A DNA stretch of 64,000 bases from Neoroseomonas alkaliterrae (GCF_014199195.1 NZ_JACIJE010000005.1:124001-188000); one strand, 5' to 3'; shown: positions 44,746 through 54,550, numbered from the stretch's first letter. The notes: generated by a model from the letters alone, not told the origin. Program-made: numbers and translations.

Positions 44746-45650
44746 GTCTCGACATTGCCTCCCAGAACGGTGCCGGAGATCTGCTCCGACAGTTTCGCCA
44801 CCGCCGTATGGTCCGCGCCGGGCCCCAGCATCGCCGCCGCCGCCGCCCACATCTCGCGGCACAGCGCGGCGAAGGGTGTCGGCGTCGCCGTCTCGCGCCC
44901 CACTTCGAGCGCGATGGAGAGGTCCTTGACCATCAGGTCGAGGCCGAAGCCCGCGTCGAAGCGGCGGGACAGCACGTATTCCTTGAACTTCTTCTGCGTC
45001 GAGTTGTTCATCCCCGTGCTGGCGTTCAGCACGTCCACCATCTTCGCGGGGTCGAGCCCGAAACGCTGGCCGATCAGCAGCGCCTCGATGCCGATCAGAT
45101 AGCCACCGGCGGAGACGAGGTTGTTCAGCGCCTTCATCGCCTGCCCCGCGCCGATCGGGCCGCAGCGATGGATGGAGGTACCCATGGCCTTGAGCACGGG
45201 CTCGGCGCGGTCGAGATCCGCATCCGCGCCCCCGGCCATGATGGCGAGCTGCCCGGTCCTTGCGCGCGGCACGCCACCCGAGACGGGGCAGTCCACCATC
45301 GCCACCCCCCTGGCCGCCAGCGCCGACGCGATCTCCCGCGTGCGGCCCGGCTGGCCCGAGGTCATGTCGATCACCAGCATTCCCGGCGCGAGCGACGGCG
45401 CGATGGCCTCCATCGCCTCGGCCACCTGTTTGCTGGTGGGGACGATGGTGACGACGCACTCCGCCCCGGCGGCGGCCTCGGCCGGCGTGGCGGCGGCCTT
45501 GGCGCCGGTCTCGGCCGCGAAGGCCTCGGCCCGGCCGGGGACCACGTCGGCGACCGTGACCGTGAAGCCCGCCTTCACGAGATTGGCCGCCATCGGCCAG
45601 CCCATGTTGCCGATGCCGAGGAAGGCGACGCGCTTGATCGGCGCGGACAT
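44742..45650 (-). CDS. Beta-hydroxyacid dehydrogenase (3-hydroxyisobutyrate dehydrogenase family)
   Basis: 302 residues. Dinucleotide loop FLGIGNMGWPMAANL (residues 10-24), substrate motif DCPVSGGVPRA, and catalytic Lys in GQAMKALNNLVSAG. Oxidises or reduces a 3-hydroxy acid with NAD(P). Start ATG at 45650 shares one base with the CMD stop; a GTG one codon earlier is an alternative. Middle gene of the CMD-dehydrogenase-lactonase operon. Confidence 0.92.
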   Translation of the reverse strand: MSAPIKRVAFLGIGNMGWPMAANLVKAGFTVTVADVVPGRAEAFAAETGAKAAATPAEAAAGAECVVTIVPTSKQVAEAMEAIAPSLAPGMLVIDMTSGQPGRTREIASALAARGVAMVDCPVSGGVPRARTGQLAIMAGGADADLDRAEPVLKAMGTSIHRCGPIGAGQAMKALNNLVSAGGYLIGIEALLIGQRFGLDPAKMVDVLNASTGMNNSTQKKFKEYVLSRRFDAGFGLDLMVKDLSIALEVGRETATPTPFAALCREMWAAAAAMLGPGADHTAVAKLSEQISGTVLGGNVET

Positions 45651-46048
45651 CACTTCTTCCCCGGCAGCGCGCCCTCGGCCACCAGCACCTCATGCGCCGC
45701 CTTGAAGGCATCGAGCCCGGCGGGGATGCCGCAATAGGCCGTGGCGTGCAGCAGCGTCGCCTTGATCTCGTCCACGGTGATGCCGTTGTTCAGCGCGCCC
45801 TTCACATGCAGCTTCACCTCCGGGATCTTGCCCAGCGCGGTCAGCATGGCGAGGTTCAGCAGCGAGCGCGTCCTGCGGTCCAGCGTCGGTTCGCCCCAGG
45901 CCCAGCCCCAGGCCCAGGCGGTGGTGGCGCGCTGGAAGGCCATCATGAAGTCGTCGGCCTTGGCCATGGAGCCGTCCACATACTCGGCGCCCAGCACCGC
46001 GCGGCGGATGGGCAGGCCCTTGTCGAACAGTGCCTGGTCGTCGGACAT
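45650..46048 (-). CDS. Carboxymuconolactone-decarboxylase-family protein (first)
   Basis: 132-residue AhpD-like fold protein. Typical DRRTRSLLNLAMLTAL, HVKGALNNGITVDEIKATLLHATAYCGIPAGLDAFK. The CxxC of AhpD is absent (a single Cys in AYCGIP), so it resembles the true decarboxylase, 4-carboxymuconolactone to 3-oxoadipate enol lactone. Start 46048 has GGAGGAA at seven bases; an upstream in-frame ATG would place that site inside the coding region. First gene of the operon with dehydrogenase and lactonase. Confidence 0.88.
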   Translation of the reverse strand: MSDDQALFDKGLPIRRAVLGAEYVDGSMAKADDFMMAFQRATTAWAWGWAWGEPTLDRRTRSLLNLAMLTALGKIPEVKLHVKGALNNGITVDEIKATLLHATAYCGIPAGLDAFKAAHEVLVAEGALPGKK

Positions 46049-46054
46049 CGTGCG

Positions 46055-46061
46055 TTCCTCC
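46055..46061 (-). promoter_or_regulatory. Ribosome-binding site deciding the CMD start
   Basis: GGAGGAA (minus strand) ends 6 bases before ATG 46048, arguing against the ATG at 46063 that overlaps it. Confidence 0.6.
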
Positions 46062-46164
46062 ATCGGGGATATGTTGCTTCACGCTGACCCGTCGCGGGGG
46101 CATGGTCAACCGGGGCGACGGCGCCGCGCGGCCATGCGATGCTGCGCCGGGAGACAACGCGCGC

Positions 46165-47049
46165 ATGTTCTTCGAAGGCTTCACGCTCGAGTTCCGCGAG
46201 GCCGCCGGCAAGCGCTTCCGCCTGCGGCGCGGCGGCGAGGGCCCGCCCCTGCTGCTCCTTCACGGCAACCCGCAGACCCACGCCATGTGGCACAGGGTGG
46301 CCCCGGCCCTGGCGCGGCGCTTCGCCGTCATCTGCCCGGACCTCACCGGCTACGGCTTCTCCGCCAAGCCGGCGGTGAGCGAGGACCACGCCCCCTACGC
46401 CAAGCGGGCCATGGCGGCGGACATGGTCGCGCTGATGGCCTCGCTCGGCCATGCGCGCTTCCAGGTGGTGGCGCATGACCGCGGGGCGCGCGTCGCCCAC
46501 CGCATGGCGCTCGACCACCCTGAGGCCGTGGAGCGGCTCTGCACCATGGACATCGTCCCCACGCTCGAGCATTTCGAGCGCGCCGACATGGCCTTCGGCC
46601 TGGGCTACTGGCACTGGTTCTTCCTCGCCCAGCGCCATCCGGGGCCCGAGCGCATGATCCGCGCCGACCTCGAGGGCTGGTTCGACTTCCACACCTCGCG
46701 CGAGCCCAAGCCCCCCGGCTTCTTCCATCCCGAGGCGCGGGCCGACTACCTGGCCGCGCTGCGCCAGCCCGGCACCATCGAGGCGATGTGCGAGGATTAC
46801 CGCGCCGCGGCGGGCATCGACCTCGCGGATGACCGCGCCTCGCGCGATGCGGGGCAGCGCATCGGCTGCCCGCTGCTCGTCTTGTGGGGGGCGAAGGGCA
46901 GCATCCCGAAATGGTACGACGCGATGGCGGTCTGGCGGCGCTACGCGGCCGGCCCGCTGGAGGGCGCGGCCGTGGCCTCGGGCCATTACCTCGCGGAGGA
47001 AGCGCCGGCGGAGGTGCTGGCGCGGCTCGAGGGCTTCCTGCGCGCCTGA
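46165..47049 (+). CDS. Alpha/beta hydrolase, haloacetate-dehalogenase-like
   Basis: 294 residues. The nucleophile elbow is VAHDRGARVAHRMALDHPE, with Asp105 where fluoroacetate dehalogenase has its nucleophile and Arg106/Arg109 as carboxylate holders. GYWHWFFLAQ supplies the conserved halide-binding His150-Trp151, and a Tyr in EDYRAAA is appropriately placed. The catalytic His is in SGHYLAEE. These match the fluoroacetate/haloacetate dehalogenase family, not epoxide hydrolases. Divergent from the CMD operon with a 116-base gap. Activity on fluoroacetate is an inference. Confidence 0.85.
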   Translation: MFFEGFTLEFREAAGKRFRLRRGGEGPPLLLLHGNPQTHAMWHRVAPALARRFAVICPDLTGYGFSAKPAVSEDHAPYAKRAMAADMVALMASLGHARFQVVAHDRGARVAHRMALDHPEAVERLCTMDIVPTLEHFERADMAFGLGYWHWFFLAQRHPGPERMIRADLEGWFDFHTSREPKPPGFFHPEARADYLAALRQPGTIEAMCEDYRAAAGIDLADDRASRDAGQRIGCPLLVLWGAKGSIPKWYDAMAVWRRYAAGPLEGAAVASGHYLAEEAPAEVLARLEGFLRA

Positions 47050-47053
47050 GCGG

Positions 47054-47575
47054 TCAAGCGAGCCCCAGCGCGACGGGATCCACAACCCAGGGCAGGTCGG
47101 TATCCTCCGTGCGCGCGCCCGCGGCGGTGATGAGCGCATGCGCCTGGCCGCGATGATGTGTCTGGTGGTTGAAGAAATGCGCGACGCAGATCCAGAGCGG
47201 CAGCGTCGTCTCGCGCTGGGCGACCGCGGAGAACCAGGTGAGCGGCGCGGCAAGGCGCGCGGGCGTCAGCCCCCCGGCCCAGGCCTCGATCCGCGCATCG
47301 GCCGCGGTGCGCGCCTGCCTCAGCGCCGTCCAGTCCTCGACCATGCGCGCGCTGTCCTTGATGCCGACGGGCGGCTTCTCCCAACCGTCGAAGCGGCTCA
47401 TCCAGAGCGTGTCGCCCCACAGCAGGTGCGAGAGCGTGCCGTGCAGCGAGCCCCAGAAGGCGCCGCGATCCGCGCGCCGCACGGCGTCGTCTAGCGTCTC
47501 CGCCGCGGCGTAGATCCGCCGGTTCATCTCGCTGTTGTAGGCCGCCATCATGCGGCACCAGTCGGGGCTGATCAT
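47054..47575 (-). CDS. DinB-family metal-binding protein
   Basis: 173 residues, four-helix bundle of the DinB/YfiT type. Histidines in LHGTLSHLLWGD (about residue 47) and HFFNHQTHHRGQAH (about 133-146) form the expected metal triad. Function of this family ranges from thiol transferases to unknown; none can be assigned. Converges on the hydrolase gene (4-base gap) and is 18 bases downstream of the GNAT gene. Confidence 0.88.
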   Translation of the reverse strand: MISPDWCRMMAAYNSEMNRRIYAAAETLDDAVRRADRGAFWGSLHGTLSHLLWGDTLWMSRFDGWEKPPVGIKDSARMVEDWTALRQARTAADARIEAWAGGLTPARLAAPLTWFSAVAQRETTLPLWICVAHFFNHQTHHRGQAHALITAAGARTEDTDLPWVVDPVALGLA

Positions 47576-47593
47576 GCTCGGCCTCCGCGCCCG

Positions 47594-48580
47594 TCAGAGC
47601 GCCTTCCAGAAGAACACCGTCTCCTGCGGCTGGCGCGCCCCGTCCAGTTCGAAGCCGGGGATGCCGCCGAGCTCGGTCCAGCCCTCGCTGCGATAGAGCG
47701 CCTCCGCCGCGCTGCCGCGGCGCGTGTCGAGCATCGCGAGCCGCCGCCCATGCGCGCGCGCGGCCTGCTCGGCGCGGCGCAGCAGCGCGCGGCCGATGCC
47801 CGCGCGCCGCGCGGCCGGGTCCACCATCAGCTTCTGGATGCCCGCGACATGCGGCTGGTTCTCCGCGGCGACGAGGTCGAGCGTCACGGTCCCCGCGAGC
47901 CTGCCATCGAGCCAGGCGGCGAGCACCACGCGGCTGCCCGCCGCCACCGCCGCCGAGGCGCCCTTCCAGAAGGCCAGCGCGCGCTCGCGCGGCAGCGGCG
48001 GGAGGAACTCCAGCGAGGCGCCCTCGGCCACGCAGGCGATCAGGATCTCGGCGAGCCGCCGCTCCGCGCTCGCCGCCGCGGCGGCGTCCAGCGCCTCCAC
48101 CACCAGCCCGCGCGCGGGCTTGGCGTAGCGGAACTCCAGCGAATGCGAGATGTCGTCGAGGATGCGGATCGAGCCCTGCCGGACATAGCCGTGCTTCTCG
48201 TAGAAGCCGTGCGCCCGGGTGAAGCGCGTGTCGGTCCAGAGCACCATCCGCTCGGCGCCGGCCTCGCGCGCATGGCCTTCGGCGGCCCCGAGCAGCGCCG
48301 CCGCAAGCCCCTCCCCGCGCGCCGCGGCGTCCACATACATGCGGCAGATCTCCCAGGCCGCGTCCTCCTTCAGCGGGCGGGTGCCGACCATGCCGATCAC
48401 GCGCCCCTCCCGCTCCGCGGCCCAGAGCATCCCGCCCTGCTCGCGGAACCAGGTCGCGAGCGCGCGCAGCTCCGGCACCTCGCCATCCACGTCGAGGATG
48501 CAGCCGGGATACTCCGCCCAGCAGGCGCCGATCAGGGCGATGAAGCCCTCGGCGTCGGTGTCCCTGCCCTCCCGGATCAC
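47594..48580 (-). CDS. Protein with two tandem GNAT acetyltransferase domains
   Basis: 328 residues. The first domain (about 1-150) has CRMYVDAAARGEGLAAALL, the acetyl-CoA loop, and FYEKHGYVRQG. The second (about 180-328) has QKLMVDPAARRAGIGRALLRRAEQAA and ALYRSEGW. Both loops look competent. Start GTG overlaps the upstream aminotransferase stop (GTGA). Substrates unknown. Confidence 0.9.
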   Translation of the reverse strand: MIREGRDTDAEGFIALIGACWAEYPGCILDVDGEVPELRALATWFREQGGMLWAAEREGRVIGMVGTRPLKEDAAWEICRMYVDAAARGEGLAAALLGAAEGHAREAGAERMVLWTDTRFTRAHGFYEKHGYVRQGSIRILDDISHSLEFRYAKPARGLVVEALDAAAAASAERRLAEILIACVAEGASLEFLPPLPRERALAFWKGASAAVAAGSRVVLAAWLDGRLAGTVTLDLVAAENQPHVAGIQKLMVDPAARRAGIGRALLRRAEQAARAHGRRLAMLDTRRGSAAEALYRSEGWTELGGIPGFELDGARQPQETVFFWKAL

Positions 48581-49779
48581 GCGAGTTCCCGGCAGAACTC
48601 CTGGATGCGCGAGCAGGCTTCGCGCAGGCTCTCCATGTCAGTGGCGTAGGAGATGCGCAGATAGGGCGACATGCCGTAGGCGGCGCCCTGCACCGCGGCG
48701 ACGTGCTTCTCCTCGAGCAGCGCCAGGGCGAAGTCGGTGTCGGTCTCGAGCTTCCTGCCCCCCTTGGTCGTCTTGCCAAGGCAGCCCGCGATGTTGGGGA
48801 AGACGTAGAAGGCGCCTTCGGGCTTGTGGCAGGCGATGCCCGGCGCCTGGTTCAGCATCTCCACCACCATGTCGCGGCGGCGGCGGTATTCCTCGGCGCG
48901 CTCGCGCACCAGGTCCTGCGGCCCGTCCAGCGCCGCCGCCGCGGCGGCCTGGCTGATGGTCGAGATGCCCGAGGTCGCCTGGCCCTGCATGTTCACCATG
49001 GCCTTGATCAGCTCCTTCGGCCCGCCGCAGAAGCCGACGCGCCAGCCGGTCATGGCGTAGGTCTTGGAGGCGCCGTTGACCGTGAGGGTGCGGTCCTTCA
49101 GCGCGGGCTCGACCTCGGCGATGGTGCAGAACTCGAAGCCGTCATAGACGAGGTGCTCGTACATGTCGTCGGTCATCACCCAGACATGCGGGTGCTTCTT
49201 CAGCACCTCCGCGATCGCCTTCATCTCGGCGCGCGAGCATGCCGCGCCGGTCGGGTTGTTGGGGAAGTTCAGCATCACCCACTTGGTGCGCGGCGTGATG
49301 GCGGCGTCGAGGTCCTCGGGGCGCAGCTTGAAGCCGTTGTTCTGCGGGCAGTTCACGAGCACCGGCCTGCCGCCCGCAACCTTCGCCATGTCGGCATAGG
49401 AGATCCAGTAGGGCGCGGGGATCACCACCTCGTCGCCGGGGTCCACCGTCGCCATCAGCGCGTTGTAGATGCACTGCTTGCCGCCATTGGCGACCATGAT
49501 CTCGTCCAGCGCGTAGTCGAGGTTGTTGTCGCGCTTGAACTTGCGCTGCACCGCCTCCTTCAGCGCCTTGGTGCCGTCCTGCGGCGGATACTTGGTGTCG
49601 CCCGCGAGCGCGGCCTTGTGCGCGGCCTCGATCGCGTGCATCGGCGTCGGGAAGTCGGGCTCGCCGGAGGCGAGGCTGATCACCTTGATCCCCTTCGCCG
49701 CGAGCTCGCGCCCCTTCATCGTCATCACGACGGAGGCGGAAATGGAGACTTCCTTCAGTCGGGCGGCGAGGGCGGGCAT
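48577..49779 (-). CDS. Aspartate/aromatic-type class I aminotransferase
   Basis: 400 residues, PLP enzyme of the alphaproteobacterial AspC (1b) type. Schiff-base Lys239 in NGASKTYAMTGWRVG, with KYPPQDGTKALKEA, NFPNNPTGAACS and TDDMYEHLVYDG. Probably transfers amino groups between aspartate and 2-oxoglutarate. ATG 49779 is chosen; an upstream frame extension lacks family similarity. Coupled to the GNAT gene. Confidence 0.92.
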   Translation of the reverse strand: MPALAARLKEVSISASVVMTMKGRELAAKGIKVISLASGEPDFPTPMHAIEAAHKAALAGDTKYPPQDGTKALKEAVQRKFKRDNNLDYALDEIMVANGGKQCIYNALMATVDPGDEVVIPAPYWISYADMAKVAGGRPVLVNCPQNNGFKLRPEDLDAAITPRTKWVMLNFPNNPTGAACSRAEMKAIAEVLKKHPHVWVMTDDMYEHLVYDGFEFCTIAEVEPALKDRTLTVNGASKTYAMTGWRVGFCGGPKELIKAMVNMQGQATSGISTISQAAAAAALDGPQDLVRERAEEYRRRRDMVVEMLNQAPGIACHKPEGAFYVFPNIAGCLGKTTKGGRKLETDTDFALALLEEKHVAAVQGAAYGMSPYLRISYATDMESLREACSRIQEFCRELA

Positions 49780-49875
49780 CGGCGTCTCTGTCCTTGCAGG
49801 CGGAAAGGCCCGGACCCTAGAGCAATATCCGGCGGGGTGGAATTGCCCCCCGTCGGCCATGCCGCGCGCCGCGCG

Positions 49876-51063
49876 TCAGGCCGCCTTCGCGCCGCGCCGC
49901 GTCCGCTCGCTCTCGGTCTTGAGCTGCCCGCAGGCCGCCAGGATGTCGCGCCCGCGCGGGCGGCGGATGGGGCTCGAATAGCCCGCATCGTTCACGATGG
50001 CCGCGAAGCGCCTGATCGCCTCGCTGGTCGAGGTCCTGTAGGCGCTGCCGGGCCAGGGGTTGAACGGGATCAGGTTCACCTTGGCCGGGATGCCGCGCAG
50101 AAGGCGCACGAGTTCGCGCGCATCGGCCTCGGAATCGTTCACCCCGCGCAGCATGACGTATTCGAAGGTGATGCGCCGCGCATTCGACGCGCCGGGGTAG
50201 CGCCGGCAGGCGGCCAGCAGCTCCTCGATCGGGTATTTGCGGTTCAGCGGCACGATCTCGTCGCGCAACTCGTTGGTCACCGCATGCAGCGAAACGGCCA
50301 GACCCACGCCGAGCTCGGCCCCGCAGCGGTCCATCATCGGCACCACGCCCGAGGTCGAGAGCGTGATGCGCCGGCGGCTCAGCCCGATGCCCTCGTGGTC
50401 CATCACGATGCGCAGCGCCTTCGCCACGTTCTCGTAGTTGTAAAGCGGCTCGCCCATGCCCATGACGACGATGTTCGAGAGCAGCCGCGGCGCGCCGTCC
50501 TTGGGCGAGGGCCATTCGCCGTAGGAATCCCGCGCCGCCATGAACTGGCCCACGATCTCCGCCGCGCCGAGGTTGCGCACCAGCTTCTGCGTGCCGGTGT
50601 GGCAGAAGGTGCAGGAGAGCGTGCAGCCCACCTGCGTGCTGATGCACACCGCGCCGCGGTCCTCCTCGGGCGAGGGGATGTAGACCGTCTCGACCCGCTG
50701 GGCGTCGCGGAAGGCGAAGACCCATTTGCGCGTGCCGTCGGCGCTGTCCTGCTGCGTCGCGACCTCCGGCCGGCCGACCACAAAGCGTTCGGCGAGCTTC
50801 GCCTGCATCGGCTTCGCGATGGTGGTCATCTTCGCGAAATCGGTCTCGCCCTGGTGGTAGATCCAGTGCCAGAGCTGTTTCGCGCGGAAGGGCTTCTCCC
50901 CGATCGCGGCCATCTCGGCCGCGAGTTCCTCGCGCGAGAGCCCGACGAGGTCGCGCCGCCCGTCCGGCAGTGTCGCCGGCGGCGGGGCGAAGAGGGCGGC
51001 CTTGGCGAGGATGCGCGCCCGTTCCGCCTCGGCCAGCCCGTCCGTGGCGGGGGGCGTGCTCAT
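49876..51063 (-). CDS. rlmN: Dual-specificity rRNA/tRNA adenine C2-methyltransferase RlmN
   Basis: Radical-SAM enzyme making m2A2503 in 23S rRNA and m2A37 in some tRNAs. 395 residues. CxxxCxxC cysteines at 147, 151 and 154 in [14 protein letters not shown], with the ISTQVG block before them, and the resolving Cys in [11 protein letters not shown] near the end. Overlaps the upstream IalB gene stop by four bases. Confidence 0.95.
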   Translation of the reverse strand: MSTPPATDGLAEAERARILAKAALFAPPPATLPDGRRDLVGLSREELAAEMAAIGEKPFRAKQLWHWIYHQGETDFAKMTTIAKPMQAKLAERFVVGRPEVATQQDSADGTRKWVFAFRDAQRVETVYIPSPEEDRGAVCISTQVGCTLSCTFCHTGTQKLVRNLGAAEIVGQFMAARDSYGEWPSPKDGAPRLLSNIVVMGMGEPLYNYENVAKALRIVMDHEGIGLSRRRITLSTSGVVPMMDRCGAELGVGLAVSLHAVTNELRDEIVPLNRKYPIEELLAACRRYPGASNARRITFEYVMLRGVNDSEADARELVRLLRGIPAKVNLIPFNPWPGSAYRTSTSEAIRRFAAIVNDAGYSSPIRRPRGRDILAACGQLKTESERTRRGAKAA

Positions 51064-51593
51064 CGCCGCCCCGCCGGGCATTCCTGGCTGATCGCCTCGT
51101 AGGCCGCGGAGAAGCCGGACAGGCTGAAGGTGTCCGTCGCGGTGCCCCGGCCGCCGGCGCGCGGCCCGCGCGCGGTCGCCGTCAGCCCGCCGCGGAAGGC
51201 CGCGACCGCCGCCCGCCCGTCGCGGGCGAAGGCGGAATTGCCGCCCGTGTAGAAGGGGATCTGCGTCTGCCCCACCGCGACCGTGACGGCGGCATTGCGC
51301 GGATAGGCATAGCCCGCGCTCAGCGCCACCTGGTCGCGCCCGTTCACCCGGTGCGTCACGGTCAGGATCACGCCCTCCCGCGCCGGGTCGGTGCGCGTCG
51401 CGCGGGTGAAGGCGTAGCAGACCTTCTGGCCGCCCTCCTGATGCACCGCCGCGGTCCAGGCCTGGAAATCGCCAAGCCGCCTCGGCTGCTGCTGTTGCTG
51501 CGGCTGGGTCTGCGCCGCGCCCCCGCGCTGCTGCGCCAGGGCGGGAATCGCAACCAGGGCCGCAAGGGCCGTAAGCATGAGAACGGATCGCAT
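51060..51593 (-). CDS. IalB-like invasion-associated secreted protein
   Basis: 177 residues with a Sec signal peptide (AIPALAQQ, cut near residue 21), then a short Gln-rich linker (PQQQQQPRR). The IalB-type domain starts at [21 protein letters not shown] and ends in a cysteine-containing SQECPAG. In Bartonella IalB aids erythrocyte invasion, but family members are common in free-living bacteria with unknown roles. Coupled to rlmN by ATGA overlap. Confidence 0.87.
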   Translation of the reverse strand: MRSVLMLTALAALVAIPALAQQRGGAAQTQPQQQQQPRRLGDFQAWTAAVHQEGGQKVCYAFTRATRTDPAREGVILTVTHRVNGRDQVALSAGYAYPRNAAVTVAVGQTQIPFYTGGNSAFARDGRAAVAAFRGGLTATARGPRAGGRGTATDTFSLSGFSAAYEAISQECPAGRR

Positions 51594-51676
51594 GCACCCC
51601 TAGATACGAAGCCCTGCCGCCGCGGGCAACCGCGGCGCTCTGGCCCGGCACGCCGTCCCGGCGTAACAGGCGGGCC

Positions 51677-52918
51677 ATGACCGACGCCGCCGATGCCGCC
51701 CTCGCCGCGCAATACGAGGCCTTCCCCTACCCGAAGCGGGACCCGCGGGACGAGGCGAAGCGGCTCGTCGTCGGCAGCCCCTCTCATCTGCGGGAGGTGG
51801 ACCACTGGATCTTCGGCGCCCGCCGCCCGGCCGCGCGCCCTCTCTCGGCCCTGATGGCCGGCGGCGGCTCCGGGGACGGGACGGTGATGCTCGCCCAGCA
51901 GATGGCCTGGGCGGGGCGCGAGGGCTCGGTCACCTGGCTCGACCGCTCCGCCGCCGCGCGCCGGGTGGCGGAGGCGCGGGTGGCCGCGCGGTCTCTCGGC
52001 AACGTCATCTTCGCCGAGGCCTCCATCCTCGACCTGCCCGGCAGCGGGCTCGGTCCCTTCGACTACGTGGATTGCTGCGGGGTGCTGCACCACATGCCCG
52101 ACCCGCTGGCGGGGCTGCGCGCGCTCGTCTCGGTGCTGGCGCCGGGTGGCGGGATCGGGCTGATGGTCTATGCCCCGCACGGCCGGACAGGGGTCTACAT
52201 GCTGCAGGACGCGCTGCGGCTGATCGCCCCGCCGGACCGCCCGCCCGCCGAGCGCGTCGAGATCGCCAAACGCCTCTGGCGCCAGACGCCCGAGACCGCC
52301 TGGCTGCGCCGCAACCCCTGGATCACCGACCACATCCAGGGCGGCGACGCCGGCATCTACGACCTGCTGCTGAACCCCCGGGACGTCGCCTTCACGGTGC
52401 CGCAGCTCGCCGCGCTGCTCGACGCCGCCGGGCTCGAGTTCCGCTGCCTGGTCGAGCCGCTGCGCTACGACCCCGACGCCTTCCTCACCGATCCGCGGCT
52501 GCGCGAACGCACCGCCCTGCTCGACCCCGTGGCCCGCGCGGCGCTCGCCGAGGCCGCGTCCGGCAACATGGGCATCCACATCGCCTATTGCGTGCGCAAG
52601 GGCGAAGCACCCCCCGCCCCGCCCTGGGACGACCCCGCCGCCGTCCCGGTGCTGCGCGAGCTCGACGGCGCGAAACTCGCCCGCCAGATCGGCGGCGACG
52701 GCGTGCTGCGCGTGGGCTTCGACGGGCTGACCGTGCCGGTCGCCCTGCCCCGGCTCGCCCAGGCGATCCTCGCGCGCGTGGACGGGCGGCGCAGCATCGG
52801 CGCGATCGGCGACGAACTCGCCGCCAACGGCGTCTCGCGCGAGGCCTTCGCGCGGGACTTCGCGGCGCTCGCGCGCGCGCTCGAAGCGGTGAACCGGATG
52901 CTGCTCGCCGCGCCATAG
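51677..52918 (+). CDS. Class I SAM-dependent methyltransferase with C-terminal PqqD-like region
   Basis: 413 residues. SAM loop [17 protein letters not shown] near residues 59-75, then [15 protein letters not shown] and [20 protein letters not shown] (motif post I). The C-terminal 80 residues, [20 protein letters not shown], resemble the small PqqD/winged-helix fold used to bind peptides. The combination suggests methylation of a peptide or carrier-bound substrate (inference). Divergent from the IalB gene with 83 bases between. Confidence 0.82.
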   Translation: MTDAADAALAAQYEAFPYPKRDPRDEAKRLVVGSPSHLREVDHWIFGARRPAARPLSALMAGGGSGDGTVMLAQQMAWAGREGSVTWLDRSAAARRVAEARVAARSLGNVIFAEASILDLPGSGLGPFDYVDCCGVLHHMPDPLAGLRALVSVLAPGGGIGLMVYAPHGRTGVYMLQDALRLIAPPDRPPAERVEIAKRLWRQTPETAWLRRNPWITDHIQGGDAGIYDLLLNPRDVAFTVPQLAALLDAAGLEFRCLVEPLRYDPDAFLTDPRLRERTALLDPVARAALAEAASGNMGIHIAYCVRKGEAPPAPPWDDPAAVPVLRELDGAKLARQIGGDGVLRVGFDGLTVPVALPRLAQAILARVDGRRSIGAIGDELAANGVSREAFARDFAALARALEAVNRMLLAAP

Positions 52919-53047
52919 CGAGGGTGTTCCTCCGGCGCGCAGGGTGCGCGCAGCGCCGATCGTTGCGCTCGATGCAAGGCTGCTGCGCGCCGTGGGCGAT
53001 CCGTCCTAGGCTGCGGCCTCGCCGAACCATGGCCGGAGGAAACGAGG

Positions 53048-54019
53048 ATGATCACGCGACGCCTGCTCGCCGGCGGCGCCGGCGCCCTGCTCGCCGCGCC
53101 GCTTGCGCGCGCCCAGGGCTCCTGGCCCGACCGCCCGATCCGCTTCGTCATCGGCGGGGCCGCGGGGGGCGTGTCGGACATCTTCCTGCGCATGATGGAG
53201 AACCGCCTGCGCGAGCGCCTGGGCCAGCCCCTCGTCATCGAGCCCCGCCCCGGCGCGGGCGGCATGGTGGGGGCGGAGGTGACGGCGCGCGCCGCGCCCG
53301 ATGGCTACACCTACTACGTGAACCACATCGCCTCGCACGGCATCGGGCCGACGCTCTACCGCCGCCTCTCCTTCGACCCGCTGCGCGACCTGCCGGGCGT
53401 GGCGCGCATCGCCGCCCTGCCCAATGTCCTGATCGTCAAGGGCGACGGGCCGATCCGCAGCGTCGCGGATCTGGTCGCCTTCTGCCGCGCCAATCCGGCG
53501 CGCGCGAACTTCTCCTCCGCCGGGTCGGGCACCTCCTCGCATCTCTCCGGCCTGCTGTTCGGCATGCGCATGGGCATCGAGGTGACGCATGTGCCCTATC
53601 GCGGCACCGCGCCCTCCATGGCGGCGGTGCTGAACGGCGAGACGCTCTTCGCCATCGACAACGCGCCGGCCTCGCGCCAGCAGGTGCTGGCGGGGATGCT
53701 GCGCGCGCTCGGCGTCTCGACCGCGCGGCGGGCGAGCACCATGCCGGAAGTGCCGACGCTGCAGGAACAGGGCGTGCCGGATTTCGACGTCGCCTCCTGG
53801 TACGGCATCGCCGCGCCCGCGGGCGTGCCGCAGCCGATCCGCGAGCGCCTGGGCGCGGAGTTCGTCGCCGCGCTCGAGGATCCGGCCATCGCCCAGCGCA
53901 TCCGCGACTACGGCGCCGAGCCCTGGCCGCTCGGCCCCGGGCCCTTCAACGCCTTCATGCGGGAGGAGGTGGCGAAATGGGCCCCGGTGGTGCGCGCCTC
54001 CGGGGCGCAGATCGACTGA
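53048..54019 (+). CDS. Bug/TctC-family tripartite-tricarboxylate-transporter solute-binding protein
   Basis: 323 residues. Signal peptide MITRRLLAGGAGALLAAPLARA, with a twin-Arg that could go by Tat. Mature start WPDRPIRFVIGGAAGGVSDI is the Bug hallmark; further blocks are PGAGGMVGAEVTARAAPDGYT and VPYRGTAPSMAAVL. Bug proteins are massively expanded in Acetobacteraceae and Burkholderiales; ligand unknown. No TctA/TctB permease gene is adjacent. CCGGAGGAAACGAGG precedes the ATG. Confidence 0.92.
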   Translation: MITRRLLAGGAGALLAAPLARAQGSWPDRPIRFVIGGAAGGVSDIFLRMMENRLRERLGQPLVIEPRPGAGGMVGAEVTARAAPDGYTYYVNHIASHGIGPTLYRRLSFDPLRDLPGVARIAALPNVLIVKGDGPIRSVADLVAFCRANPARANFSSAGSGTSSHLSGLLFGMRMGIEVTHVPYRGTAPSMAAVLNGETLFAIDNAPASRQQVLAGMLRALGVSTARRASTMPEVPTLQEQGVPDFDVASWYGIAAPAGVPQPIRERLGAEFVAALEDPAIAQRIRDYGAEPWPLGPGPFNAFMREEVAKWAPVVRASGAQID

Positions 54020-54058
54020 TGCCGCACGGGCGCAGGAACACCCTTCGCCCTCCTGGCA

Positions 54059-54550
54059 TCAGAACATGCCGATCGCCATCCCGGCCGCGAGCGTCGCGCC
54101 GAGTTCCTCGCAGCGCGCCACATCCTCCGCGCCGAGTATCTTGGGCGCGAGGATCGCCACCGGCGTCTGCGCATGCGTGCAGACGATCAGCGGCGGCGCC
54201 ACGGTTCGCAGCCGCCAGCCCGTCGCGATGCGCGCCATCTGCCGCGCGGCGTTCTGCCCGTCGCTGCCGGCGCAGACCATGATGGCGCAGGCCCGCCCCT
54301 CGATCCGGCCGAGCGCGGCGTAGTAGGTGCGGTCGAAGAAGTCCTTCATCATGCCCGCGATCGCAGCGAGGTTCTCGGGTGCTGCGAAGACGTAGCCATC
54401 CGCGGCGAGGAGATCCTCCGCCCCGGCCGACGCCGCGGGCTTCAGGCGCACCGCCACCCCCTGCCCCCCAGCGCCGCGCGCCGCGGCCTCGGCCATGGCG
54501 CGCGTGCCGCCGGTCATGGAATGGAACACGATCAGCAGCGTCTTCGTCAT
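54059..54550 (-). CDS. Flavodoxin-fold NAD(P)H-dependent FMN oxidoreductase-like protein
   Basis: 163 residues. Flavodoxin P-loop FHSMTGGTRAMAEAAA (residues 9-24), PENLAAIAGMMKDFFDRTYY in the FMN-contact region. Similar to WrbA/NQO-type flavodoxin proteins, though the sequence is too short to define specificity. Converges toward the Bug gene and lies divergent from the next CMD gene. Confidence 0.8.
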   Translation of the reverse strand: MTKTLLIVFHSMTGGTRAMAEAAARGAGGQGVAVRLKPAASAGAEDLLAADGYVFAAPENLAAIAGMMKDFFDRTYYAALGRIEGRACAIMVCAGSDGQNAARQMARIATGWRLRTVAPPLIVCTHAQTPVAILAPKILGAEDVARCEELGATLAAGMAIGMF

